From positions 43,501 through 107,500 of the forward strand of contig WBZZ01006529.1 in NCBI GenBank assembly GCA_019918135.1: a stretch of 64,000 bases of DNA, read 5' to 3'. The DNA is from Paulinella micropora (taxonomy: Eukaryota; Cercozoa; Imbricatea; Euglyphida; Paulinellidae). The notes under the pieces were generated by a model. The model was not told the DNA's origin, made no database searches, and saw only the letters and a list, made by a program, of their open reading frames with translations. Position 1 is the first letter of the stretch. Each line of letters opens with the position of its first letter. Positions 7,346 through 14,312 of this stretch are shown here, one piece after another. Position numbers and translations under genes: made by a program.

Positions 7346-9525
7346 TATCAAAGAAACAGAAATTAAGACCCCCGCGGGTTTATAGAAACAAAAGCGGGAA
7401 GCCATATATTATCCAGAAGGGTAAAAAATATTATCTTAATTTTGGCAATAAAACAAATGATATGAGCACACTTCAAATCGTTAAACTTTTTATGAAATAC
7501 TTAAGCCCCCAATCTCGGACACGTCCGAGATTACCGACACGTCGGAGATTTACACCTAAGCGGGGTATCTCAAACAAGTTTGAGATTGGAGACTTAAGGA
7601 AAGTCCAAAGCCTATCTGAAATTGAACAAAATACGAGAACCGCCATTAATGACCACTTAGACAAACTTAAGAAGGAGAAATACGAAAAGATTGATGAGAT
7701 AGACCAAAAAGAGAAAAAAGCACAGGCGGATGCTGAAGAAGAAAAGAAGAGGCAAGAAAGAAAAGACATAGCCGATGCTAAGGAAAGGCAGGATGAGTTA
7801 GCAAGGATACACCGCAATGAACTATCCGATATCAAGGAACGACAAGAACAAAAAGACAGAGAACTAAGAAGGGAGCAAAAACTCATAGAGGATTTACAAT
7901 ACGAACAGCAAAGGAACCAAAGATTGGCTATTATGCCACCGCCACAGCAGTATCAATATATCATGCCACAACAACAGGGACAACCACAAGCACCATATCT
8001 CCAACCAGTTGGAGATAATCCACAAGCACCACCATTAGCACCACCATTTGGAGCACCACCACAAGCACCAGCCTTACCTAATTTAGGAGATGAAGCACCA
8101 TTGAAAACGAAAGAGCAATATGAGGAAGAAAAAAAGCAAAAGCAGAAAGATATTGAAACACTAAAATTAGCAGGATATACAGATAAATTCATTAAAAAGA
8201 TGAGTCTCAAAGACTTACAAAAAGCCAGTCAAGATATTCAGATGGCTATAGCCACAGCGACATCTTTAGAAGAACAGAAAAAGTTAGCAGAAGAATATAA
8301 AGAAAAACTTGAAAAGGAAAAAAAGAAAGCAGAAGAAAAGGGTAAGCATCTTGAAAATTTACAAATTAATCAATTTTTAATCTCTGGATTTTCAAAAACT
8401 TATCACCCAACCATTACCATAAAAGAGTTAGCACAGGCTTTAAAAAAGAGACTAGATAATGATGGTCATAACAAATTAAATTACAAAGACACTTCAAAGT
8501 GGATTATTAACATGATTAAAAGGTTTAATATTGATGTTGGAAGTGAGGTGAAAAACGTAAAAAGAAAAGTGGCGGATTATGCTAGATATGAAGAGTATAT
8601 GGGTATTACTGAACAAAAAGGTAGTGGAGCGAAGACATTAAATGAATTAATTGATAAGGTATTTTCAATAGCGAAAATAAAAAAATACTTAGCCCGCAAA
8701 GATTGGAAACACACAATGAACAAACATGATTTTGTAAATACTCTAACTAACAAAATGACAATAGACCCAAATGTAGATAAACAAGTTTCAGCGGATTTAA
8801 ATGTTGATGAAGGGATGCCCCAACCGCTACCACCGCCACCAGATGATATTCACAAATCCGCTCTCCCGTCTGCGACTACCGAGCGGTTTGTAAACATCGA
8901 AGGGGAGAGTAATATTGAAAAACCCATAGACGATGTTCATCAACAAACGAAAATGAGCGATATGTTGAATTTAACTGAAAATTCAACATTGGATGAAAGT
9001 GTAGTTGATGAATATCAGCAAGAGGGTGAGGGGAGGGGACTAATGACTAATGAAATAGACGACATAATGAAAAAATATGGATGGTATCTCGGAGCGATAG
9101 CAAGTGATGAAATCTACAAACTAAATCCAGAAAAAAGAAAGCGATACGGGTTTATTATGAATTTGGATAATCACAAACAAGCGGGGTCTCATTGGATTGC
9201 TATATGGGTAAGTCTGGATAAAGACAGGTCAGTGGAAGTTTATGACCCATTAGCACTTTACCATCCAACGGAAGACTTTCAACAACAAATGAAACAACTA
9301 ATTGACAAAAGCCACCCCGATAGTTATTTGTTAATGAAGGTTAATCAAGTAAAACAACAATCCAACACCTCAGACACGTGCGGTTGGCATAGTATGAGAT
9401 TTTTAATGGAGCGGGCGAAAGGCAACCGATTTAAGTTTAGTTCGGGTTTCACAGACTTAAAAGAAGAAGAAGCGGAAAAGTTGAAAGCACAGAATGGATA
9501 TGGTAATTTTGATACTTTTATTTGA
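7318..9525 (+). CDS. Coiled-coil protein with C-terminal adenain-like cysteine protease
   Basis: A 735-residue protein. Residues 1-80 are basic. Residues about 95-210 form a long Glu/Lys/Gln coiled coil. Residues about 215-260 are Pro/Gln/Ala-rich. A second coiled coil follows to about 345, then a helical domain. The C-terminus is an adenovirus-maturation-protease-like (C5/Ulp1) domain with H625 (GSHWIAIW), D643 (VEVYDPLA), Q681 and C688 (SDTCGWHS). The Q-to-C spacing of seven matches adenain. It probably cleaves capsid proteins during maturation. Proteases of virophages and Polintons are usually short, so the long head may be a fused structural or scaffold protein. The DNA holds three perfect 20-bp palindromes and one 54-bp M element in frame. 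The start is 7318 or 7327, both inside hairpin N3. Confidence 0.87.
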   Translation: MRSMKRNSKISKKQKLRPPRVYRNKSGKPYIIQKGKKYYLNFGNKTNDMSTLQIVKLFMKYLSPQSRTRPRLPTRRRFTPKRGISNKFEIGDLRKVQSLSEIEQNTRTAINDHLDKLKKEKYEKIDEIDQKEKKAQADAEEEKKRQERKDIADAKERQDELARIHRNELSDIKERQEQKDRELRREQKLIEDLQYEQQRNQRLAIMPPPQQYQYIMPQQQGQPQAPYLQPVGDNPQAPPLAPPFGAPPQAPALPNLGDEAPLKTKEQYEEEKKQKQKDIETLKLAGYTDKFIKKMSLKDLQKASQDIQMAIATATSLEEQKKLAEEYKEKLEKEKKKAEEKGKHLENLQINQFLISGFSKTYHPTITIKELAQALKKRLDNDGHNKLNYKDTSKWIINMIKRFNIDVGSEVKNVKRKVADYARYEEYMGITEQKGSGAKTLNELIDKVFSIAKIKKYLARKDWKHTMNKHDFVNTLTNKMTIDPNVDKQVSADLNVDEGMPQPLPPPPDDIHKSALPSATTERFVNIEGESNIEKPIDDVHQQTKMSDMLNLTENSTLDESVVDEYQQEGEGRGLMTNEIDDIMKKYGWYLGAIASDEIYKLNPEKRKRYGFIMNLDNHKQAGSHWIAIWVSLDKDRSVEVYDPLALYHPTEDFQQQMKQLIDKSHPDSYLLMKVNQVKQQSNTSDTCGWHSMRFLMERAKGNRFKFSSGFTDLKEEEAEKLKAQNGYGNFDTFI
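7512..7549. repeat. Overlapping 9-2-9 palindromes in the coiled-coil/protease gene
   Basis: 7512-7531 is perfect: ATCTCGGAC-AC-GTCCGAGAT. 7530-7549 overlaps it and keeps the 9-2-9 geometry with a decayed left arm (ATTACCGAC-AC-GTCGGAGAT, 7 of 9 pairs). Together they encode an Arg/Pro/Thr-rich linker. Confidence 0.85.
7567..7586. repeat. 9-2-9 palindrome in the coiled-coil/protease gene
   Basis: Perfect 20-bp palindrome ATCTCAAAC-AA-GTTTGAGAT in coding sequence, identical to the copies at 11976-11995 and 13432-13451, which are intergenic. Confidence 0.9.
7997..8016. repeat. 9-2-9 palindrome in the Pro/Gln-rich linker region
   Basis: Perfect palindrome ATCTCCAAC-CA-GTTGGAGAT; one more base pairs on each side (7996/8017). 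Its arms equal those of the intergenic copy at 7186-7205. It encodes part of the disordered Pro/Gln/Ala segment. Confidence 0.9.
8845..8898 (+). repeat. M6: in-frame M palindromic element inside the protease gene
   Basis: A 54-bp element with the M outer arms (GATATTCACAAATCCGCT ... AGCGGTTTGTAAACATC). It resembles M4 (13319-13370), which lies after a stop codon, but here it is translated as 18 codons without disturbing the frame. It sits in the linker just upstream of the protease domain. Confidence 0.8.
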
Positions 9526-9547
9526 AATATTATTTGTATGATATATC

Positions 9548-10360
9548 ATGGATTACAAAGGGGGCAGGTCAAGTGGTATCTATTACATAAATAGTAAAAA
9601 CAGAATAACAGGCACAGATAGCGACTTTACACACGAAATAAACTTAAAATCACTGGACAATCCCACACATTGTAAAATTCTTCATATTTATGTGCCGAAG
9701 TCGTATTACTCCGTGGCTTCACCATATAATACTTTTACATTATCCGAAGACGGATATGAGGCTTTAATTACGATACCTGATGGAAACTACACAATGAACA
9801 ATCTAAAAAATAAACTATCTGAGGTGTTATCCGCAGATAGCCCAAATAATTATACTTATGTTGTATCCAGTAATAATACAAACATAGAACCAGAGGACGG
9901 CAAATTAACATTCAGTGTGTCAGAGAATAAAGGTATTCAACCGCGGTTTATATTTGATGCTGATACACGTATTCACGAGGTAATGGGTTTTGATAGAAAC
10001 TCAACATATTTCTTTGCTAATGATTTTATTAAATCGCCAAATGTAATTATTCTAACTGGTGAAAAAACTTTGTATCTTCAATCGGATTTGGTGAATGAAG
10101 GTGATAATCATGTGCTACAAGAAATATACACAGCAAACGAAATTCCTTTCGGCTCTGTCATTTATGATGGAAGCGGGTCTGAGTATGGAAAAAAATTGTC
10201 CGCTAGTTCAAACAATGTGTTTAGGTTTTACTTGACGGACGAAAACGACCAAGCAATTAATCTTAATGGTTTGGGTATTGTTATGACATTATTGGTTTAT
10301 CGTGAAACTAATTATTTTAGTTTATTCAATTCATTCTTTAATTTGTTGAAAGCGAGGTAA
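9548..10360 (+). CDS. Penton (minor capsid) protein, single jelly-roll
   Basis: A 270-residue protein placed between protease and MCP as in virophages and Polintons. The N-terminus has the pattern typical of these pentons: SGIYYINSKNRITGTDSDF, then CKILHIYVPKSYY, then FTLSEDG and ITIPDGNYTMNNLKNKL. The rest is beta-rich, consistent with a single jelly-roll. Five copies would close each icosahedral vertex, where a fibre could attach. The start at 9548 follows a short AT-rich gap of 22 bp that contains the palindrome ATGATATATCAT (9538-9549), which covers the ATG. Confidence 0.85.
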   Translation: MDYKGGRSSGIYYINSKNRITGTDSDFTHEINLKSLDNPTHCKILHIYVPKSYYSVASPYNTFTLSEDGYEALITIPDGNYTMNNLKNKLSEVLSADSPNNYTYVVSSNNTNIEPEDGKLTFSVSENKGIQPRFIFDADTRIHEVMGFDRNSTYFFANDFIKSPNVIILTGEKTLYLQSDLVNEGDNHVLQEIYTANEIPFGSVIYDGSGSEYGKKLSASSNNVFRFYLTDENDQAINLNGLGIVMTLLVYRETNYFSLFNSFFNLLKAR

Positions 10361-10374
10361 AGATATTTTAATTT

Positions 10375-10400
10375 TGAATTATTTATTTTTTTCTATAAAT
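10375..10400 (+). promoter_or_regulatory. Candidate late-type promoter before the MCP gene
   Basis: TTGAATTATTTA-T7-CTATAAA, about 50 bp before the MCP ATG. It matches the block before 6842 closely. A GATATTT string just after the penton stop (10361-10370) looks like the left arm of an M element without the rest. Confidence 0.45.
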
Positions 10401-10450
10401 ATATTCTTGTGAATTAGTTAATTTACAACACTTCAAAAAAAAGGAAAAAA

Positions 10451-11902
10451 ATGCCTGTCCAATACGGAGGAGAACTAGTCCATCAGACTAAGGAACTGCT
10501 CACTGGTAAGTATGAATTGAACAAACTTACTGCCCGTGAAGGGTCGGCTGATGTTAACATTACAACTGCTGGTGGAAATGAAAGCACCTTTGAAATCCCT
10601 ACTCGTCCTTTGAACCTTGCGAGGTCTGTCTTGCGATTTACTTACACCCCTACCGCATCTGCTGGTTATAATCGTATGTTTATGGACTGCTTGCCTATGA
10701 TACAAAGAATTGAACTGCGAAGCCGAAGCGGTCAATATTTGTGTAATCTTCAACACGTGGGCAATTACACTAAGATGATTTGGAAGCCTGAAATTAAATA
10801 TGAGAAGTTTATGGCACTTGAAAACCACGGGGCGGGTGTATCTAGCGGGGCTATGCTTCAAAAGTGTAATGCTGGAAAAGTTGAGATAGGAAGTGTAGCG
10901 GAAAGAAAAGCAATTACTGATGCAGTCAATACTGCTGGAGTGGTTGCTGCAGTTCAAGGATACTACAAAGTGCCACTTGTTAATGCTCGCCGTCATAATG
11001 ATACCGCTCTAGCCGATAGCACTGCTGGAAATTATAGCCTTGTTAATGTTCCTTTTGAGGAGGCTAAGTATTTTGAAGGAGGCGGTAATGCATCGGCTAC
11101 CCCTGTCATTAAAGTTAAACTTCCGTTGGGTATGATTTTTGGAACTATTTTTGAATTAGATAAGACTATCGGTTTTAATGAAATCCTTGATTTGCGAATT
11201 GTCTGGGAGGGCACTAACCGCTCTACTTTCTATGGAACTGATGCGAGCAGTATTTCTACTGGTGCTGCACAGGTGGCTGTTGGTGCTACTATTTCAAACT
11301 TAAATCTGTTTCTTGCCGTAGAGACTGACCCAAATGTCGTCCTTGGTGTTCAGCAGAAGATTGCGGGAGAAGGTTTCCCATTTAAGATTGAATACCCTAT
11401 CTCTTGGAAGCAGAACCTCTCAACAGGAAGTCAAAATTTCGTTGTAAAAATGAACCGCTCACAGGGTGAGAGAATTAGAAGAATTTATACTTCCGCATTC
11501 CACAACGATGAAAATAAAAATACCGCTTTTGACAATGATAACAGAGCGGATGCAAAAATTACTTCATACTATACAACTCTGGATGGCTCTCGTCTTCAAC
11601 AATTTGACATTGACACCTCTGAGAATGAAGACTATATGATTTTGAAGGATAAGTTGAAGGGTAGTGCTATCCTAAACAGCGATGTCTATCATTACAACTG
11701 GTTTCATGTTGATACTTGGGACAACAACCGCCCGCTTTGTGATAAGGATACTGACGGGTATGAGGTGAGTGGTCTGAGCCTTGACACTGAGAGGCGATAT
11801 GAATTTGTCGGCACTACTGCTGGAAACAATCTTAACCATTACACTTTTGCCATTCTTCAACGAAGTGTGCTTGTGAAGGGAATTGAAATTCTAATGTCGT
11901 AG
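10451..11902 (+). CDS. Major capsid protein, double jelly-roll
   Basis: A 483-residue protein directly after the penton gene. It begins MPVQYGGELVHQTKELLTGKYE, continues with TTAGGNESTFEIPTRPLNLARS and a beta-rich body, and contains long strand/loop segments such as IQRIELRSRSGQYLCN and FKIEYPISWKQNL. Composition, size and synteny fit the double jelly-roll capsomer of the virophage/Polinton lineage, which forms trimeric pseudo-hexamers. Mavirus and Polinton MCPs are usually about 600 residues or more, so this is a compact version. The TAG stop shares its G with the start of M element M3a. I assign it mainly by context and overall pattern. Confidence 0.8.
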   Translation: MPVQYGGELVHQTKELLTGKYELNKLTAREGSADVNITTAGGNESTFEIPTRPLNLARSVLRFTYTPTASAGYNRMFMDCLPMIQRIELRSRSGQYLCNLQHVGNYTKMIWKPEIKYEKFMALENHGAGVSSGAMLQKCNAGKVEIGSVAERKAITDAVNTAGVVAAVQGYYKVPLVNARRHNDTALADSTAGNYSLVNVPFEEAKYFEGGGNASATPVIKVKLPLGMIFGTIFELDKTIGFNEILDLRIVWEGTNRSTFYGTDASSISTGAAQVAVGATISNLNLFLAVETDPNVVLGVQQKIAGEGFPFKIEYPISWKQNLSTGSQNFVVKMNRSQGERIRRIYTSAFHNDENKNTAFDNDNRADAKITSYYTTLDGSRLQQFDIDTSENEDYMILKDKLKGSAILNSDVYHYNWFHVDTWDNNRPLCDKDTDGYEVSGLSLDTERRYEFVGTTAGNNLNHYTFAILQRSVLVKGIEILMS

Positions 11903-11962
11903 ATATTTGAAAATCCACACTCTCATTTCGCTACGCTCATTCTCGTCTGTTTTTCAAACATC
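11902..11962 (+). repeat. M3a palindromic element at the MCP gene end
   Basis: This 61-bp element starts inside the stop codon (taGATATTTGAAAATCC) and ends TTTTTCAAACATC. A secondary stem around CATTTCGCTACGCTC lies in the centre. It is a candidate transcription-end hairpin. Confidence 0.75.
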
Positions 11963-12044
11963 GATGTTTATCAATATCTCAAACAAGTTTGAGATTACGG
12001 GAAATCTGGCGATTAGCCAGATAGGAGTGAAGTTGATAAATATC
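11963..12044. repeat. M3b palindromic element in the MCP/lectin-like gene gap
   Basis: 82 bp bounded by GATGTTTATCAA and TTGATAAATATC. It contains a perfect 9-2-9 palindrome at 11976-11995 (ATCTCAAAC-AA-GTTTGAGAT) and a decayed one at 12004-12022 (ATCTGGC...GCCAGAT). It is back-to-back with M3a. Confidence 0.75.
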
Positions 12045-12089
12045 AATTAATTTTTGTTAGTTAATTTATTTTTTTATTATTAATATATA

Positions 12090-13319
12090 ATGTCCCACCA
12101 ACGAAATTTGATAGCACAAAATCCAGACGGCGAATTTATAAATGTCAGTGTTGGATATGATGGTAATATTGAAACAAATAATTCAAAAACCGCTTTTGGC
12201 GAAGCAGTAGTAGGTCAATTAACACCAGTATTACAAGAAATCTTTCCATATACCATTAATACTAGGATATGGACAAAAACAGAAACAAAATCGTCTGTGT
12301 CATTTTTGAATAATATGGCTGAATTGAAAACAACTGCTAATGCAACGGCAGATGCTGGATTAGTAAGTAAAAGGAGAATAAAATATAGAACTGGAATGGG
12401 TGTCCTTGCCCGCTTTACTGCTATATGGACAACGGATGATACAAAAGATTACTATTCATTTATTGGAATAGGAAATGATCTCGTTGATGGATTTTATTTT
12501 TACAAAAATCAAGCAGGAATGAATATCGCGCATATTAAAGGAGGTGTTGCAGTTTATATTGACCAAGAAGACTGGGACGACCCATGCGATGGTAATTTTG
12601 CTATGCCTAACTTAGACTGGAGCAAAGGAAATGTATTTCAAATTCAATTTCAGTATCTTGGGTTTGGTGCTATTAAGTTTTATATTGAAAATCGCATAAC
12701 AGGATTATTTCAATTAGTTCATATGATTGAGTATGCGAATGCTAATACTGGGGTAAGCCTGCGAAATACAACATTACCTTTTACGGCAGTCATGAGAAAT
12801 GATGCAAAGACTGGAATACAAATTCTTAAAACGGCGAGTGCCAGTTTATTTATTGAGGGCTCAAATACTATTAATACCAGTATTACAAATACTGCGGAAG
12901 GAGACGAAAAAACGAGCACCACTGAAAGCCCCATTTTAAGTATCAGGAATAAAGCACTATTCAATAATAGCCTCACCAACTATTCAAATGTCTTTCCTTC
13001 CTTGGTAAGTATTACAAATGAAGATACTAAGTCAAATGTCGTCAGAATGGTATTGAATGGGACACTAACAGGGGCTGGTTTTGCTGATGTTGATGCCACA
13101 ACTTCAATCGTAGATACAGACACAAAAGCAACCGCTATCGCCAACGGAACGACAATTTTTAAGATTTATGTAAATGCCACCTCAACTCAACAGATTAATC
13201 TCAGAACATACGATATTCAATTAACACCGAACGATGTTTTGTCATTCACACAGAAGGCTGTGTCGGCAGGTGCTGGTAGTAATATTAATGTTATCGCTAA
13301 CTTTATTGAAGACCACTAG
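12090..13319 (+). CDS. Lectin-like structural / capsid decoration protein
   Basis: A 409-residue protein. Residues about 20-240 resemble a concanavalin-A-like beta-sandwich found in uncharacterised virion proteins of phages and algal viruses: FIGIGNDLVDGFYFYKN, a long loop with DPCDGNFAMPNLDWSKGNVFQIQFQYLGFG, then IKFYIENRITGLFQLVH. A linker rich in Thr, Asn and Ser follows, then a second beta domain (about 275-409). The position after the MCP and the putative late promoter suggest a virion protein, perhaps for receptor binding. I base the family on recalled sequence pattern, not on a search. The TAG stop shares its G with M element M4. Confidence 0.65.
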   Translation: MSHQRNLIAQNPDGEFINVSVGYDGNIETNNSKTAFGEAVVGQLTPVLQEIFPYTINTRIWTKTETKSSVSFLNNMAELKTTANATADAGLVSKRRIKYRTGMGVLARFTAIWTTDDTKDYYSFIGIGNDLVDGFYFYKNQAGMNIAHIKGGVAVYIDQEDWDDPCDGNFAMPNLDWSKGNVFQIQFQYLGFGAIKFYIENRITGLFQLVHMIEYANANTGVSLRNTTLPFTAVMRNDAKTGIQILKTASASLFIEGSNTINTSITNTAEGDEKTSTTESPILSIRNKALFNNSLTNYSNVFPSLVSITNEDTKSNVVRMVLNGTLTGAGFADVDATTSIVDTDTKATAIANGTTIFKIYVNATSTQQINLRTYDIQLTPNDVLSFTQKAVSAGAGSNINVIANFIEDH

Positions 13320-13370
13320 ATATTTACAAATCCGCACTTTCGCTACGCTTTCGTGCGGTTTGTAAACATC
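13319..13370 (+). repeat. M4 palindromic element at a gene 3' end
   Basis: A 52-bp palindrome: GATATTTACAAATCCGCA ... TGCGGTTTGTAAACATC, with a central stem CGCTACG-type loop. It begins inside the TAG stop of the lectin-like gene. It is the cleanest M copy and the best match to M6. Confidence 0.8.
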
Positions 13371-13402
13371 GAAACCAGACAAAAAAAATTAAAACGGGAG
13401 GC

Positions 13403-13475
13403 GATGTTCGTAAAACACACGGGAGCGGTGTATCTCAAACAAGTTTGAGATTGGAGTGTAAGATTTACGAATATC
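13403..13475 (-). repeat. M5 palindromic element at the end of the converging gene
   Basis: 73 bp. On the minus strand it starts GATATTCGTAAATC inside the TGA stop of the 13474-13923 gene and ends TTTTACGAACATC. It contains a perfect 9-2-9 palindrome at 13432-13451. M4 and M5 face each other between two convergent genes, so each gene has its own copy. Confidence 0.78.
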
Positions 13476-13923
13476 AATTATAAATATTTTTTACCGCATC
13501 TTTGTTATTAAAATAAGGTTGTTGAATTAAATATTCAAGGTATGGTTTGTCAATCTTAGCGACATCTTCAATTTTCATTTTTTTATACTTACCATATTGA
13601 AGAAAAATGTCTGCTTCGTGTTGTTGTTCTTCTTTCTTTGCAATTTCTACCCCTACATTAGCCTTCATTTCGGTGATACCAGTCTCTTTTAAATCAGTCT
13701 CCTTAAAAGGTGTGCTCTGCTCTTCGTCCAACACGCTTTCTAATGGAATAACGACTTTCACATTATCATCTATGTTGGAAATCCCAACATTGGGTTTATA
13801 TTGCTCATAGAAAGAAACAATGTCGGGTTTAGTCCATTTAATAGTGGGTTTCTTAACTTCGCTGTCAAGGTTCCATTTTTCAATTTCATTCAAGTAGTCC
13901 TGCTTGGTGCTTAGGTCTGTCAT
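13474..13923 (-). CDS. Small protein with C-terminal ExoX-C/DUF3820-like motif (paralogue 1)
   Basis: A 149-residue protein. The last 45 residues (FLQYGKYKKMKIEDVAKIDKPYLEYLIQQPYF) match the short 'GKYKGxxI-DVxxxDxxYLxWLxxQ' module known from DUF3820 and the C-terminus of exonuclease X-like proteins, probably a nucleic-acid-binding module. The N-terminal 100 residues contain a short TKQDYLNEIEKW helix and an acidic linker and have no recognised fold. It is next to a shorter paralogue (13948-14238), so the pair looks like a tandem duplication. Both are transcribed with the polymerase, which suggests a role in replication. Confidence 0.65.
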   Translation of the reverse strand: MTDLSTKQDYLNEIEKWNLDSEVKKPTIKWTKPDIVSFYEQYKPNVGISNIDDNVKVVIPLESVLDEEQSTPFKETDLKETGITEMKANVGVEIAKKEEQQHEADIFLQYGKYKKMKIEDVAKIDKPYLEYLIQQPYFNNKDAVKNIYN

Positions 13924-13947
13924 TGATATACTATTAATATTATTTTT

Positions 13948-14238
13948 TTATTGTAAATATTTTTTTACTTCTGCCTTAATGTCGGTGAATTTATCAAACC
14001 AAGGCTGTTTCATAACCCATTCAAGGTATGGCTTATCAATAACCGCTATATCTTGAATTTTTTTACCTTTATACTTACCAAATGGAAAAGTATCCTTTGG
14101 CTTGCCTGCCCGTGCCTTTTCAATCATTTGGATTTCGTCAGTAATTATCTTTTTAACATCGGTAAAAGAAAATGTTTCTTTTTTATTTTCAATAGAGAGT
14201 TTCTCAAACTTCTCACATAGTCTGGTGAGGGCGGTCAT
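13948..14238 (-). CDS. Small protein with C-terminal ExoX-C/DUF3820-like motif (paralogue 2)
   Basis: A 96-residue protein. Residues about 50-96 (DTFPFGKYKGKKIQDIAVIDKPYLEWVMKQPWF) are the DUF3820 / ExoX C-terminal type module. The N-terminal half is helical and charged. It lies 24 bp upstream of paralogue 1 and 74 bp downstream of the polymerase stop, all on the minus strand. No nuclease active site is present, so a DNA-binding accessory role is more likely than catalysis. Confidence 0.68.
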   Translation of the reverse strand: MTALTRLCEKFEKLSIENKKETFSFTDVKKIITDEIQMIEKARAGKPKDTFPFGKYKGKKIQDIAVIDKPYLEWVMKQPWFDKFTDIKAEVKKYLQ

Positions 14239-14312
14239 TGGTGTATATAGACTGACGAAAATTTTTTATGGAAAAAATAATTTTTTTTATTTTTTTTTTA
14301 TAATTAATTCTT

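Noticed and set aside
7473-7886. Minus-strand Ser/Leu/Cys-rich ORF opposite the coiled coil
   Set aside because: Mirror of a Glu/Lys-rich coding region on the plus strand.
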